64,000 nucleotides of DNA from Oxyruncus cristatus (Eukaryota; Chordata; Aves; Passeriformes; Cotingidae): the NCBI GenBank assembly GCA_013399855.1, contig VXAY01005274.1:1577371-1641370 (forward strand), written 5' to 3'. Position numbers and translations under genes: made by a program. The notes under the pieces are model-generated. The model was not told the DNA's origin. It ran no database searches and worked only from the letters and a program-made list of their open reading frames with translations. The number at the start of each line of letters is the position of its first letter. The first letter of the stretch is position 1. Positions 36,451 to 49,160 of the stretch are shown here, piece after piece.

Positions 36451-39400
36451 TCAAAAAGGCAGATTTGGAGACCGAGCGGCCCCCATCTCCCATGCTGGGG
36501 GAGAGCCAAGGGGGCCCAGGGGGATGCTGCTCTTTCTCGCTGGGTTTTGCTGGGATAAATTACAATGCCAAGAACAAAGAAGCAGGTTTGGGGGGCTGAG
36601 AGCAGGGGATGGGTGCAGAGGAGAGAGCGCATCTGGTTTGTGCTCCTTCCTCCTGGGGCCAGAGCGAGGGAGAAATCACCTAATTTGGTGTCTCTGAAGA
36701 GCCGGGATCCTCCACACCCCACTTGAGGCACAGGGTGGTGGCGTGGAATGGATGGCTGGAGAGGGCCCAGGGACAAAAAAGGCCTCTGTCACCTCCTTGT
36801 TGACATCTCCTTGTTTGTCAAGGGGACTGCCCCCCCAGGGCAGGGGACTGACCTTGCTGCCTCTGCGGGACCACCGCTGTGCCCAGTCCTGCGCCGCCGC
36901 GCAGAACCCGCCGGTTCCTGCAAAGCCACTGGTGCCCGTGCTGTGATGGGAGGCTGAAACCCCCCAGCAACAGAGCCTGGCCTTTGGGTGATGAGCCTCC
37001 AGAGGGCCAGGAGCACCAGAATGGGGATTCGTGGTCGGAAGAAGCCATGGAAGCCAAGGGAGAGCCAAGGCACACAGGTCATCGCTGTTCTCATGGCCTC
37101 AGCTCTTCCCTGCTGCCGCTGGCCCTCAGACGACCATCTCCCCATCCTTAGCTGATTTCTTCCTCCCAGAGCTGCCTCTCCCACACCAGGGCAGCACAGC
37201 CCTGAGCCTCCCACCCATCCCAGTGCTGGAAGGTGTTTTAGGGGTGTGGGGAGCCCTGCTGGCGAGGGCTGGAGCCTGGTGCCGGCCCCGGGGCACACGG
37301 AGCGTGGGAGCGGGTGCCGGCACCAGCCCTCCCGCTTTGTTTACACGTCACATTCCCGGTCTGGAGGAAGTGGTGCAGGGGTGAAGTCCCAGCGGGGACA
37401 GGCCAGCACGTCACAAGCCTCCAGCCCTTGCTGGAAATGGCTGGTGGGAACCCAGAGCGCTGCAGGGAGAGCTCCCTGTGGACACTGTTCCCAAGCAGTG
37501 TGGGATGGCTGCTCCAGCATCCTCCTTGCTCCTGAGCTTGCTCCTCACCCCACTCTTGTTTGCTCCCAGATGGAGCTGGCTGAGGGGACACTCGGCATGG
37601 AGGGCATGCAGGAGCTCACATAAGGCCAGCAAAGAGCCTGGAGCTGGAGCAGGAAGGGAGCAGCCAGACTCCCTCTCCTCTGGCAGAGGCACAGCCATGG
37701 TGTGGCTGGAGCTCATTAAGCTGCCAGAACTTTGGCTGCTTATCCCAGTTCTATCATCTTATCTCTGCTCCAGCAAGGGAGAGAGGGAGTGGGGTTGTGC
37801 GTGCAGCATTGCCTGGACATGAGAGGAGCCCAGTTTGTAATTCATGTCCCCCACAGGCCCCAGCTTTCCCAGCCCTTCCTTCTGCCCACCCAGCTGAGCA
37901 GTTAAAGACACTAAAATAAAATGCCCTAAATGGTCCGAGTTCCCAGCACACAGGAGATGAGATGTGGGAAAAGATGGAGCACAAAGTTACACTGGGATTG
38001 ATGTAACAGGCACTGTAGCCCTGCAGTGCCCGTGCTGCCGGGCTGCCCCGTGCCGCCAGAGCCTCTGGCAGAGCTCGTGGAGACTGGAGTAGGGCAATAA
38101 TAAACATGAAATTTAAAAAATAAGGTAGAAAAGGGAGAGGAAAAAAAGGAAGGACAAATCTGCAGTGAGGGATCCCAGGTAAGGAGGTCAGATTGAGAGA
38201 CAGAGACGTTGCCCTGTGTACCAGTGAGCCGGTCCCACAGCGAGCACCAGGGTGGCCTGTTGGCCACCACGGAGCATCTGCCCCACATGTGGACATCAGA
38301 TGTCACAGCCCCGTCCCCAGGCCCTGCCTGCTGCCATCCCTTCTCCAAGTGAAGCTGCTCACCCGCCTCCCAGCACCGCCCAGGGAGAAGCAGTGCTGCC
38401 CATGGCCCTGTGCTGCCCACCATGCCAGAGATGTCCCTGCAGGAGGGGGAGATGTGCTCCCTCCCAGGGGTCTCAGAGCAAAGACCACACCACCAGCCAG
38501 CACCCACATATCCTGCTGCCACAGGGTGGGAAGCCTCCAGCATTTCCAGCACATCCCACCTCCCTGCAGCTGCTGGGGAAGGGGCTTAAGAGCGCTGGTG
38601 TATTCCCATCCCAACACACACCCAGCTGGGGCCAAGACCCCCCGAGATTCACGCTGGGGCAGGTGGCACTGGTGCCCTGCAGGACTGGCTGTGCCCTGGG
38701 CAGCCTCACCAGAACTCTGCCTCCTTCACCCTGACCATCTCCTGCAGCTCTGGAACTGCATGCCACTGGGCTTCTCAATTTTGGCCACAGCAGGACAGGG
38801 AAGATGCTGAAGCTCAGAAGCTGCCAGATGTCTCACATGAAGCAGAGCCTGGGCAGGCTGGCTCAGCCCAACCCCACACAAGTCTGTCACCTGCCCGGCT
38901 GACAGCCACACAGTGTGCACCCAGTGCAGGCACAGGGCTGGCCCGGGGGCCTGCTGGCCCTCCCAAAGTCCCCTCCACATGCTCACGGGCAGTGTGGCAT
39001 CCCAGCTTGTCCACCAGCTCAAAGCAGCTTCATCCCTCACCTTGACCTAGCAGTGGGAAGATGCTCACTCACAGCAGCCACCCCCGAGGTGGCTCATCCC
39101 CTCAGCACTGGCTCTGCAATGGGCTCCCTCCCCCCTGTGCTGCTCTGCAGAGCCCAGCTCTGCTTCCCCCTGCCCCTGGATGGTGCTGGCACAGCCACAT
39201 CAGCTCCACACTCAGCTGCGCGGGCTGAGTGTGCAGTGAGGATTTGGATGCCACTGCTGGGAAGGGTCCCTGTCCATACCTGCATCCCTGCAGCAGCCCC
39301 GGTCACCCACTGGCCCCTGTCCCTGCCCAGTCTGGTGTCACGGTGGTGTGGGACAGAAAAGCCTGATCCCCCCAGGTGTCCCTGGCTCTGCACGGGGTCT

Positions 39401-42147
39401 GACTCCAGCCTCTGTCCTTTGTCTCCCTGACCATGCCAGCTTCTGTCCCTGCTGTCTCTGCCCTAAGCCAAAGGGCTGGGGTACCCCGGGGGCTGGGGGA
39501 GCACCAGAACCTCCCAGCCAGTGACCTCCTTGCTGGCTTGTAGAGGAGGAGGTGGAGGAGACCCTACTCCTCTGTGCCCTCTGTCAGCCCCGCTGGTGTG
39601 TGCCTCTGGTGGGCACACACTGTCCCAGCTCCCCCAAAATCCCCAGGGCAGGCTGGCAGCATGTCCCCACTGCCTGAGGGAGGACAGACCCAGGCATGGA
39701 GCAAGGCTGAGATGAACCCTGTGAATGTACCTTGCCCTGGGCAGGCAAAGGGATTTGGGATTCAGGAGCAGCGAGCAGCCCCCAGCACCCACTGGCCTTC
39801 AGCCGCGGGACATGCATTGGGCTTCACCCCTCCCAGCTGGAGCCTTCCCGTGTGCAGGATCTGCTCCCATTGCCTCCTCTGTGCTCCTGGCCAAGGTCAG
39901 AGGATGGTGAAACAGCTCCAGAGATCAGATTTCCAGCCTCTTGCCTCATCACTAAGCTTTCCCTGCCTCTGCTGCACACAGGCTCAGGTGCTGGGGCCAC
40001 CCTGGGGAGCACTGGTTCCCCAGACCAGCACTGCCTGTGCTCCTGCTTGTGGGATGGCTGTGCCCAGCACCCTGCCCAGCACCCTGCCATGGCATGGCAG
40101 CGACCGACAGAGCAGTGCCCACCACAGCCAGAGCCCTCACTGGCCAGGAGGCAGCGGTGCCATGGGCTGAGGATGCGATTCACCACGGCCCTGCTCACCA
40201 GGAGCTGCATCAGGACACACCACTGTGCACCAGCTCTTCCCGCTCAGCCCTGGGCAGGGAGCAGCAGCAGGATGCCAGGGATGAGCAAAGGGCTGTGGAG
40301 GAACAAGTCTTGGAAAAGCCTGATCGAGAACAAGGCTGTTTTTTGGACAGAAAAAGGAGACCAAGAGGAAAAAAAGGGCCCTTAATCATCTGCAGACTGC
40401 CTCTTGACAAGTGTGGAGGGAAATGCCACTCTATCCAGCAGCCACCCAGAGCTGCAGCCTGTCTAGACACAGCCTTCCCCGAATTCCTACTGATAACTGC
40501 TTGGGAAATCTTCGGCGGAGGCGTCTGCTGTGTTTGTTGGAAGTTAACTTCTCTCCCATCGGCCAGTGGCAGCGAGGCCATGCCACTGGCCTTCGGAGGG
40601 CTCCCTGGATGGTACACTGAGGAGCCAGGGCAGGCACAGACGGGATAGTCCTGTGCCTGGGACATTGCCACTGGGATGGGAACCAGAGGCTCCCCGACCC
40701 CGTGTGCAGCATCCCAGTGCCAAGATGCCACAAGTTCCCCAGGAGCAGCCAGCAACAACAGGAAGCCCTTGAAGCACAGCGGGATGGGGACAGACTGGGA
40801 CCATGGTGGCCATGTCTGCCCTGAGAGGTTGCAGTGCCCTGGTTACTGTCACTGCCCCTTTGCAGAGGGACACAAACCCCATACGGGAACACACACCCCT
40901 AGGGATGGCATCACACCCTGGTTGGACCCACTGTCCTCGTGCTGGACCTGAATAGAAGCTGGTGGTTGTCCCTGCAGAGGAAGGAGGCAGAGGGACATGG
41001 CAGCTTGCTGGAATGGCACAGTGTCCCCAGGTGACCCACTGCTGAAACAGCTACTGCTATCCTGCCATCACCTGCTGCCCTCCCCTCCAGCCCTGTGTCC
41101 AGGACAGGGCTCAGGGCTCTGCAGCTGCTGCTGCAGCTCCAGGTGTTTGAGGATGTGGCCACCATTCTCCCGGTGAGCAACAGAGCCAGGGAAATACCGG
41201 GAGCTGGGACAACACCAGCGGGGATGGCTGGGGCCATGGCCAGGGGGACAGAGCAGGGCAGTGGCACAGGCTGGGGTGCAGTCGGGGTCCCAAAAGCTGC
41301 AGACCGTGGGATGCTCTCAGTCGGTGTGAGGGTGCTGCGTAGGGGAGCTCCAACACCCTGCAAACCTCTGGCACTGAGACCCTGCCCCATCCTAGCTTGT
41401 TTTCCTCAAAAAGTGGCAGCAGCACAACCAGCCAGAGGAGGTAAGTGAGCAGCCCATTTCCCCACAGGCTGGGGAGCCCACCCGCCTGGGCTTGCCTCCG
41501 GCTTCCCTTTTTTTTCCATCCTAGACATACACAGAGCAGAAAGCAATTCCTTCCCCAGCCCTGGGAGGGCCCTTCCCCGCATCTGAAAAGCTGGATGAGA
41601 CCCACCAAGTCAGGATGGAGCTGTAGGGACAGACTTTGAGGAACCCCTTTGCCTAGGATCACCTAGCCCCGAGGTGGCTTCAGCCATTCCTCACCAGCTC
41701 CGTGCCCGGCAGGAGCTCCACTCTAGTCCCAGAGTGGGGGGCACCTCAGCCCACCTCCCTGAAGCCGGCTGGGCTGAGAAGGCTGGGACGGGCTGGCAGA
41801 GGGAGATGCTGGAGGAGCCCTGCCTGTCCCTGCCCACGCCCAGGGCAGGCAGCAAGACAGAGCAGGATCTCCCAGGCTGCCGGGGAGCCTCGGCACCAAC
41901 CGCCCCCCATTCCCGCCACCGCACGCACCCGCCCATGAGCCCTCCCGCTCCCTCCATCCGCGGGCACCCACCTGCAGCACCGCGGCGACGCGGCCACGTG
42001 CCCGCCGCCTCCTCCCGCCACCTCGTAAACCCGCCACTGGCACCCCGGCGCTGCCAGCCGGCGGCTTTTCAAGCGGCTGGCACGGGAGCCCTCGGTGGAA
42101 AAACTCCTTCCAGGCTGCTCAGAAGCTGGAAAACCTTTTTCTTTTTA

Positions 42148-42239
42148 CCTTATATGAGCTGGCGGCGGAGGCCAGGCCGCCGGCGGGCACCGCCGTCGGG
42201 GGCGCCGAGGGGAGCCATTGGCTGGGGGGCCGTCACGTG
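42148..42239 (-). promoter_or_regulatory. Candidate CpG-rich promoter of the miR-143/145 host transcript
   Basis: Read on the - strand, an E-box CACGTG (42234-42239) and a CCAAT box (42217-42221) precede TCATATAAGG (42148-42157) by about 60 bases. The last motif looks both like a TATA box and like a CArG box with one mismatch. The stretch lies in CpG-rich DNA at 41.9-42.7 kb. Transcription would start near 42120 and run toward the microRNAs. Confidence 0.4.
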
Positions 42240-42325
42240 GCCCCTCCGCCGTGACCCGCCGCCGCGCGGCCCAGTGTTGCTTTTACCCCCTAAGGAAGGG
42301 CCGCTTGACAATTTTCATATTTCTT

Positions 42326-42335
42326 CTAAATTTGG
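42326..42335. promoter_or_regulatory. CArG-like site CTAAATTTGG
   Basis: One mismatch from CC(A/T)6GG, inside a short AT-rich island (about 42300-42350) surrounded by very GC-rich sequence, 170 bases upstream of the proposed host promoter. Confidence 0.3.
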
Positions 42336-42441
42336 AGATTTCAGACAATGCCGGGAGGCTTGGCTCGGGATGCCAGAGGCCCATGTGGAAGTCATTAAGC
42401 CGGAGAGGGGGAGCGAGGGAAGGAGGGCTGGGGGGAGAGGC

Positions 42442-42454
42442 NNNNNNNNNNNNN
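42442..42454. other. Assembly gap (13 N)
   Basis: Unresolved bases in purine/G-rich CpG-dense sequence. Reading frames across it are artefacts. Confidence 0.99.
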
Positions 42455-44500
42455 TGGCTGCCAGCGACGCGCCTGGGAACCGGGGCCATCCCGCCCGGAG
42501 AAAGTTGTTTGCAACAACCGACTTCCTCCGGGGACCGTGCACGGGGGGAACGCGCATCCCCACCGCCGGTGGGGCGGGGGTCCAGCAGGGCTGGCTGCGG
42601 GGCCGGGGCGGCGCTGGCGTCCGTCCTGCCGGCCGGGGGAAGGAAGCGGAGATGCTCCCCGGCCCGGCTGGAGGTGGCTCGTGACTCCCGTTAGTTTGAA
42701 AAGCTCCATCTGGCCTGGGAAAAAAAGGCGTTTCGGCAGCCACGGGGCTCTCGCCGGGCTGCCCGTGTGTGCAGGGTGAGGTCCTCGAGCGCTGGCAGGG
42801 CTGGGACCCCCATGGGATGCTGGTGGCGAGGCCAGGGCTGCGGGGCTGGGTGCACGTGGCACCTTTCCCGGGTTTCAGCGGCGCAGGGAGCCCGTGTGGG
42901 AGCTCCGTCACCGCGGGGCTGTGTCGGCCCCGGCCCCTCCCGGCCCCGTGTGGACCACGAGTCCATGTATGGCTTCCAGCCGGCACTGGGGCCCCCTTAG
43001 TGAGCAGCCAGTTGGCAGTTCAGGCGGGAAACACCCGGCACCAAAGCGCCTTCATCCTCCTGCTCTGGCCATCAGCCCCCGGCACAGCAAGGAAGGGTTG
43101 TCTCCGCTCCGGATGCTGCTGCTCTGCACGAGCCCCTCCGGGCAATACAGAGCTGTGCTGGGACCCCCCAGGCAGGGAGTCCAGCAGCAGGGCAGCGGAC
43201 AAGGACCGAGGGAGAGCCACAGAGCAAGGGGAGGCACCGCCAGCTTCTCCTCTGGGTCTGCAGGGTGGTGACGCTTCCTGAGGGAAGCAAAGAGCTGGTC
43301 TCTGGGGTCTCGTGCCCTGAGAGGATCCTGTTTCCTGGGAAGGAGCTTGATCCTGAGCCACGCACAGGTACAGTGACAGCTCCTGAGCGTTTCTGGTGCC
43401 GGGGGATGTGCACGTGCTGTCATAACCTCAGTGGGGACAAATGTAGAGCAAAGGGTCTGGCAGGGCAGGACTTCCACCAGTACACATCCCAGAGGTGGTG
43501 GGAAAGGAAAGGGGTCCTACCATTTCCAGACCCATAAATCTGTTGAGACAGTCCCAAAGCCAGGGCCAGGGCTCCTCTGCCATCATGGCAGGCCTTGTCC
43601 AGGGATGGTGTGGAGTGTTTGGCGTCTCCCTGGCTCACTTCTAGACTTACACACCACCAAAGCCACTGCTACAGGAGCTGAACGTGTCTGCAGCACCTCT
43701 GTGTGTGTACCTGGGACATCCCTCATCCCAGAGGGTGCTACCCTGCCAGCTGCAGCAAAGGAGAAGCAGCGAACCAGACTGTGCTGGACAAGGCACAGAA
43801 AGCAGCCCCGAGGGATGCCCAGTGCCTGCCAGGAGAGCAGGGACGGGAGCAGCAGTGCTTGGACCTACATGGCCAGACCCAGGGGGGCGAGGCAGCAAGA
43901 GACACCATCCAAGGACCTGGCCAGGAATATGAAGCACTTCCCGGGGGCTGCTGGCAGCAGATGGGGGGAAAAAAAACAATCCTTGTTTTGATTGCTGCAC
44001 ACACACAGGTCCCGTGGCCTCCTGACTGGACAAGACTTGGTTTTGTCAGGACCCAGGGACAACCAGTTCCCAGCAGGTCTGTCCATTGTCACCAGGGCAC
44101 AGGAATGAGCCTGGGCTAGGATGGTTACGCAATGGGAACTGCACAGAACACAGCCCATAGCAGGGTTATCCTCCTCCCTCCGCTGTAGATAACCTTGGTG
44201 CACAGCACAGAGCTAGGACAGCATGTGTGGCATGTCCCCAGGCCACGATGGGGCTCTCCATGGGCACAGAGCCCTCCAACACCACTTCCAGTCCCCACAC
44301 CCCTTGCTGTGTCAGGCACCCAGTGCCCATAGGTACCAAGCTCACCCCCATCCCATGCCCTGGAAACCTAGCAGCCTTCCCAGGAGCCGGCATAGAGATC
44401 TCCCAGCTCCGCTACCCTCCAGCCCCTCTCCCCTCTCCCTTCTCCCCTCAGTGGGCTGGCTTTGAGTGAGGCACAACTAACGGCTGCCATTAAACAAACA

Positions 44501-44510
44501 CTATAATTAG
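44501..44510. promoter_or_regulatory. MEF2 consensus CTATAATTAG
   Basis: Exact match to YTA(A/T)4TAR in an AT-rich island at about 44470-44720, 2.4 kb upstream of the host promoter candidate. Confidence 0.3.
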
Positions 44511-45583
44511 AAAGCAGGTTTCCTAAATGAAGTGAAAAATGTAATGTTAGCCTCTGTTTGTTCGCTGGATGCTGCTCTCTTGTTCCATGACCCAGAGGGG
44601 TCGTGCCCTGTGGTTTCTGAGAAGCCTTAATAAGGTAATGTTTAGGAGGTTACTATCTTTACAGCTCTTGTCTTATTACAACTCCATAAGAAAAACATTT
44701 GGGGCAAAGCAGGATTCCTTGGCGCGAGTTTGTTTTTGTTACTCCTTCGCTAAGATGCTGCCCAGCCATCCCTCCTCACCACAGATTCAGTTTCAGTATC
44801 TCCATGAAAATGACTTTTTTTCCCACTTCCCGCTGACCTCCAGCCTCCCTGGCTGGGTGCGAGGGCATGGGTCGAGCAGCAGGTCCCAGGCAGGCCGGGA
44901 GGGGACCACTGGCTGCCAACTGCACGCAGGGTGATGCAACAGGGCAGTGATGGAGAGGGAGCCCCGGGGCAGGGATGGAGAGGGAGCCCCTGGGCAGGCT
45001 CTGCATGGCTGCTCCCACCTACCAGCAATAAGAGAAACCCTTCTCCTACAAGCCCTGCTAAGATCCAAACCCAACAAATCTACAGCCTTTTCGTCTGCTG
45101 CCTGACGTCAGAGGAGGCTGCTGGGGGCAGGAGGGCATTTCTCGGCCCGTGTATTGTTACAGCCGCTGCCTCCCTCACCCCCGTGCAGGGCAAGAGAGTG
45201 TGATTTATGGGTGAGCTGGGCTGGAGTGGCTCTGAAGGTGACCTTCAGGACTGGCCTGTGCTGCTCTGTGAATCTCTGCCCACCCCAGACTGCTAAAACA
45301 GCAGCACAGAGGAGCAGGATCCGGGGACCAGGGCAGGAGCCTGTCTGCCCTGACTTCAACCAACCAGTTCCCATCTAACGATGATTACCCAGAAGCTCAG
45401 GAGACCCTGCACGTGCTGCAGTGGTCCCATGCCCAGGGACACGGGGAGAAGTTTAATGTGAGCACAACGCACCAGGACAGTCGTCAGTGCCACTGCCAAG
45501 CTTTCCATTTACCTCCGCCTTTTGCCTTGCCCTGGGAAACTGGGAACTGGGACACCTGCCCACAAACAAAAGTCACCAAAGCC

Positions 45584-45593
45584 CTAAAAATAA
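45584..45593. promoter_or_regulatory. MEF2 consensus CTAAAAATAA
   Basis: Exact match to the MEF2 core in otherwise GC-rich intergenic DNA, 3.4 kb upstream of the host promoter candidate. Function unproven. Confidence 0.3.
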
Positions 45594-48500
45594 GAGGCTT
45601 TCACCTCATAAACCCAGAGGGCATCACTGCCCTGGAAACATGTGCCTGCAAGCATCCTCCAGGCCTGTGGCCTTGCAGGGAAGGCAGTGGGGATAGCTTC
45701 AGCCTGCTCTGTGTACCCTACATGGGGCTGGAGGGTCAGCCCCTCCTGCAGCCAGGAGCTGGGATGCAGAGGGCATCCTGACAGGATTATGTCTCCCCTT
45801 TGCAATCCAGCACAAAGCACAGCCACCCCTTCAGAGCACTCAGGGGTTGGTGTCCAAATCCCTGGCTTAGGTGCGGGAGAAAGGAAAACTGAGTTATTTG
45901 GAAACCCTGCGTTGCCCGTCCCTGCTCTCCACTGAGCCCATGAACGCAAAAGGCTGGGAAAGGCAGGAGGGCAAGCACGGGGGTCATGGAGGGAGCAAGG
46001 CACGGGGCCAGGTGCCCGGTGGGCTTAGCAGGCTGATGGGACGTGCCTGGGTAGCCTCGGCGGTCCTTGCAGCCTCCCTGCCCGGGAGGAGACCGTTGCT
46101 CTGCACCCAAAGGGTCTCGCTGGGTCCAGGGTCTGTCTGTGCCTTGCACTCACACCAGCCTCTCCAGTCCTGCCCCAGTGCCGCCATCGGGGAGCCACAC
46201 GGGGGGCACCGGAGCACGGAGCCACCGGGGCAGCTGCCGGCCCCGCTGCGGGAGCCGTGCCGGGCAGGGGCGGAAGGAAGCGGGTGTTTCCAGCACGAGG
46301 AGCAGGAGAACAGGCTTTTTCCATCAGGTGCTCTGTCTCCTGGAGCAGAAGGCAAAAGAAAACAAAAGGCAGGAGAGGAGCAGGGCAGGAGGAACCTGCG
46401 CGTCTGGATCGTGTAACCAGCGACGTGCTGTAAACGCTGGGCTGCTGATGGATGTGCCGGCGGGGAGCGGCAGGATGTGCTGGATGCGCATCTTCCCTCC
46501 CTCCCCGCCGTCCCGGCGCTGCCTGCAGCCTCTCTCCCGACGCCTCCGGCCCCCCGAGAGCCTCCTGTCCGGGGGCTGGGCAGCTTGGGGTGCTGCTGGC
46601 CCCGTGGCCCCCAGCCCCAGAGGACGACCCCGCTCAGCTCTGCCTCCCGACGCCGACGCTTGGCTGTTATCTCCGGCGTGTGATCCAAAGGGCGTGATTT
46701 ACAGCCAGCCCAGAGCATCACCCAGCTCCCCGCCCGGGGAGGCAGAAGGGCTGCCGGGACAGCTGGATTGGGGCTATGTAAATAATATTGTCCACTGATG
46801 CAGAGCCCTGGTGTGGTGAAACCCAGGGCTGCCAACACGGTCACCCCTCCTGCCCGCAGCACCTCAGCACTGCACTGGGAAATGCCCCTTCCCTGCCATG
46901 GGAAAGCCCTTCTGCCAGGATGGGGTCTCTGGGAGCAGCGCTGGCATCATGGGGACACAGAAGGGGATGGGTCCTTGTCTCACAGCAGCTGTCGGGGGGA
47001 GAGGAATGATGAATTCCTGGCCGCCCTGTCCAGCCGCGCCGTGTCTCTGTGTTTATGCGATGGCAGGAGCTGGCAGAATTAAGCACTTTTTGGTTTTTTT
47101 CCCTTCTTTGAGGACAGGGAGTTTTAATTCCCACCAAACAATGTTCTTTTTCCAGCAAGCTTAAAATAAGCCTTTTTGGCTCGGGCGCCTCTGGAGCTGC
47201 TCACGCGCCGAGTGGGACGTTGTGCAAATATGGATGTGAGCTCCGTGCTGGGCCGGCTCTACCTGCCAGGGGGAAGCGGGGGGATGCAGGAGGCCCCTGG
47301 CTCTGGCCCTCCTCGTGGGGCTGGCTCTGGCCAGGACAGCTCGCTGGAACATGCTTTCCTTTGATGAGTGGAAAATGTTGCTCACGTGGAGATAGGATGT
47401 GCCGTGGCCGTGCCGGAGCCTCCCGCCAGACCCTTCCGTCTGGCCCAGGTGTGGGGGTGTGCTCAGCTGTGCTGGGGCCTCACAAACCCCATGAGGAGCC
47501 AGGCTTGGGAGCAGCCTGGTGCCCGGAGAAGCTGCCATGCCCTGCAGAGTAGCACCAGTAGCGATGCTGGTCACTGTGGGACCACAGACCCCACACCAGC
47601 GGCTCCTGCCCAGACAGGGACATTCCTGCTCGTGAAAAAAGGCAAGAAGCTATTTTCTGCCAGTGTGGAACTGTGGTCTGATCTTCCCCCTTTCCCTTAC
47701 CCATGGTCCCCCATCGTGTGCTCTGCCACATGCTCCCTGCCCAATGCATCCCTTCCACTGAGCACGACAGGACACAGCTGCCCTGCATCCCTCTCCCCCG
47801 GGACCTCCGGCTTGGCTGGGGCACAGCTGTGCGTTCCATGATGGTTACCCTGGAAAACAAGCACCTGTGTTTCCTTGGGGCAGGTAGAGCCTATCTTCAT
47901 GACCCCTCCTGCCCCATTTGGGGGCCTGTTCCCACGCTCCAGGCTCTGCTTTCCACCGAAGTTTCCCATGGCAGTGGGGCAATTGTGGTAGGGAGGTAGC
48001 AGGGGTGGGCACCAAAACAAAACCAAAAGCACATCTCTCCAGGTAACCCCCTCCCAGGGGAGCCTTGTGGGGGTTTCCAGCCCTTCCCAGCCATCCAACC
48101 CCAGCACATCCTGCTCCCACAGGGATGGCATTGCAGCCAGCACAGGCACACAGAGCGCTCCAGCCAGCCTGTCCCAGCCTGGAGGCAGAGGCTGGCCATG
48201 ACCCAGCCGCCCGTGCATCCCAGCCCCTTCCCTCGCGCGAGGCCGGTGGGGAAAAGCCTCCCGCGCCCGCCCCTGCCTCCCCCAGCTTATCAAATTTGGC
48301 CATGTCTGAAAAGCCCTGGCTTCCTTTTCACCAAAAAAGATCAAAACTGGGTAATTGGCTGCCGGCAGAGATGCCTCTGCGCCTCTCTCATGCGTAAACA
48401 GCATTGCCGAGCGCTGACACAACGCAGGCGGCCGCGGCACACGCAGGCGCCCCTGGCCTGGGGCTGCTTCACCAGCCCTTCTGGGGGTCACAGAATAGGG

Positions 48501-49079
48501 GGTGAAGTCACTGGGCACAGGCAGGGGCTGGTTCAGCACCCCAGGAAAGGCTGGTGGCAGAGGGCCGGGCGCTGCCGTATGCCCGGGGAAGCACAGGCAG
48601 GTGGTTGCAGGGCTCCTGTGACAGCCAGGTCCCCTCTGCCAGGTCCCAAGGTGACAAACAGGACACTGTGCTCAGGGCAGAGCATGACTTCACCCCAGTG
48701 GACAGCAAAGCCCCCAAAATGCTGTGCTGGGGCCGTCCTTGGGGATGTTAACATGGGCTGGGGTAAGTGGGAGCAGCTGGGCTGTGTTCCCTGGGGCTGG
48801 TAGGAGGAGAGGGACAGTGTGAGTTGCAGGTACAGCGGCTTTTACCCTATTTGTAGAGTTTTCTGGAGGCCCAGTTCACGGACTGGGAAAAGGAGGTGGA
48901 AATTTCCCACTGCCCAACAAAGCTCAAGGGCCTTCAAATCCCTGGGGATGTGCAGTGAGTCGGGAGGAGAAGGGAAACTCATCACCCAGTGCTGCCACCA
49001 AAGGAGCAGGGCAGAGCCTGCTGTCCGGGAGCGGGGGGAACAGCGCCGGGTCCCCCGCCTGCGGCTGGGAGGGGAGGAG

Positions 49080-49160
49080 AGTGGGATGCAGGGAGGGATG
49101 GAGGGCGGGATGGAGGGGCGGAGGAACGCAGGAAGGGATGGAGAGGAGGAGGGATACAGA
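49080..49160. repeat. G-rich GGGATGGAGG purine repeat
   Basis: Imperfect tandem GGGATGGAGGG / GGAGGAGGGAT units on the + strand with many GGG runs, so G-quadruplex formation is possible. It ends 0.76 kb upstream of the IL17B start codon. Confidence 0.65.

Larger units (their letters stand above)
32906..41900. other. Non-coding DNA upstream of miR-143
   Basis: GC-rich sequence presumed to be introns and exons of the microRNA host transcript. Apart from the minisatellite and the TCF/MEF2/CArG module I see no supported element. Reading frames such as 34357-35280 (307 codons) have no domain I recognise. Confidence 0.6.
32155..42125 (-). ncRNA. CARMN: Putative miR-143/145 host lncRNA (CARMN/MIR143HG-like)
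   Basis: In mammals both microRNAs are cut from a long non-coding transcript that starts many kilobases upstream and runs in the microRNA direction. Here the 3' end is supported by a - strand AATAAA at 32175-32180. The 5' end is only proposed, from a CCAAT/E-box/TATA-like cluster at 42148-42239. Exon structure cannot be read from sequence alone and no conserved reading frame was recognised inside. The microRNAs are certain; the limits of the transcript are inference. Confidence 0.4.

Noticed and set aside
45984..46862. 292-codon - strand reading frame
   Set aside because: Low-complexity Ala/Pro/Gly/Arg-rich translation in CpG-rich DNA. No homology recognised.
48291..48300. CArG-like TCAAATTTGG motif near 48.3 kb
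   Set aside because: One mismatch, isolated from other sites; too common by chance to list as regulatory.
47697..48539. 280-codon - strand reading frame
   Set aside because: Same reason: a stop-poor GC-rich region with no recognisable domain.
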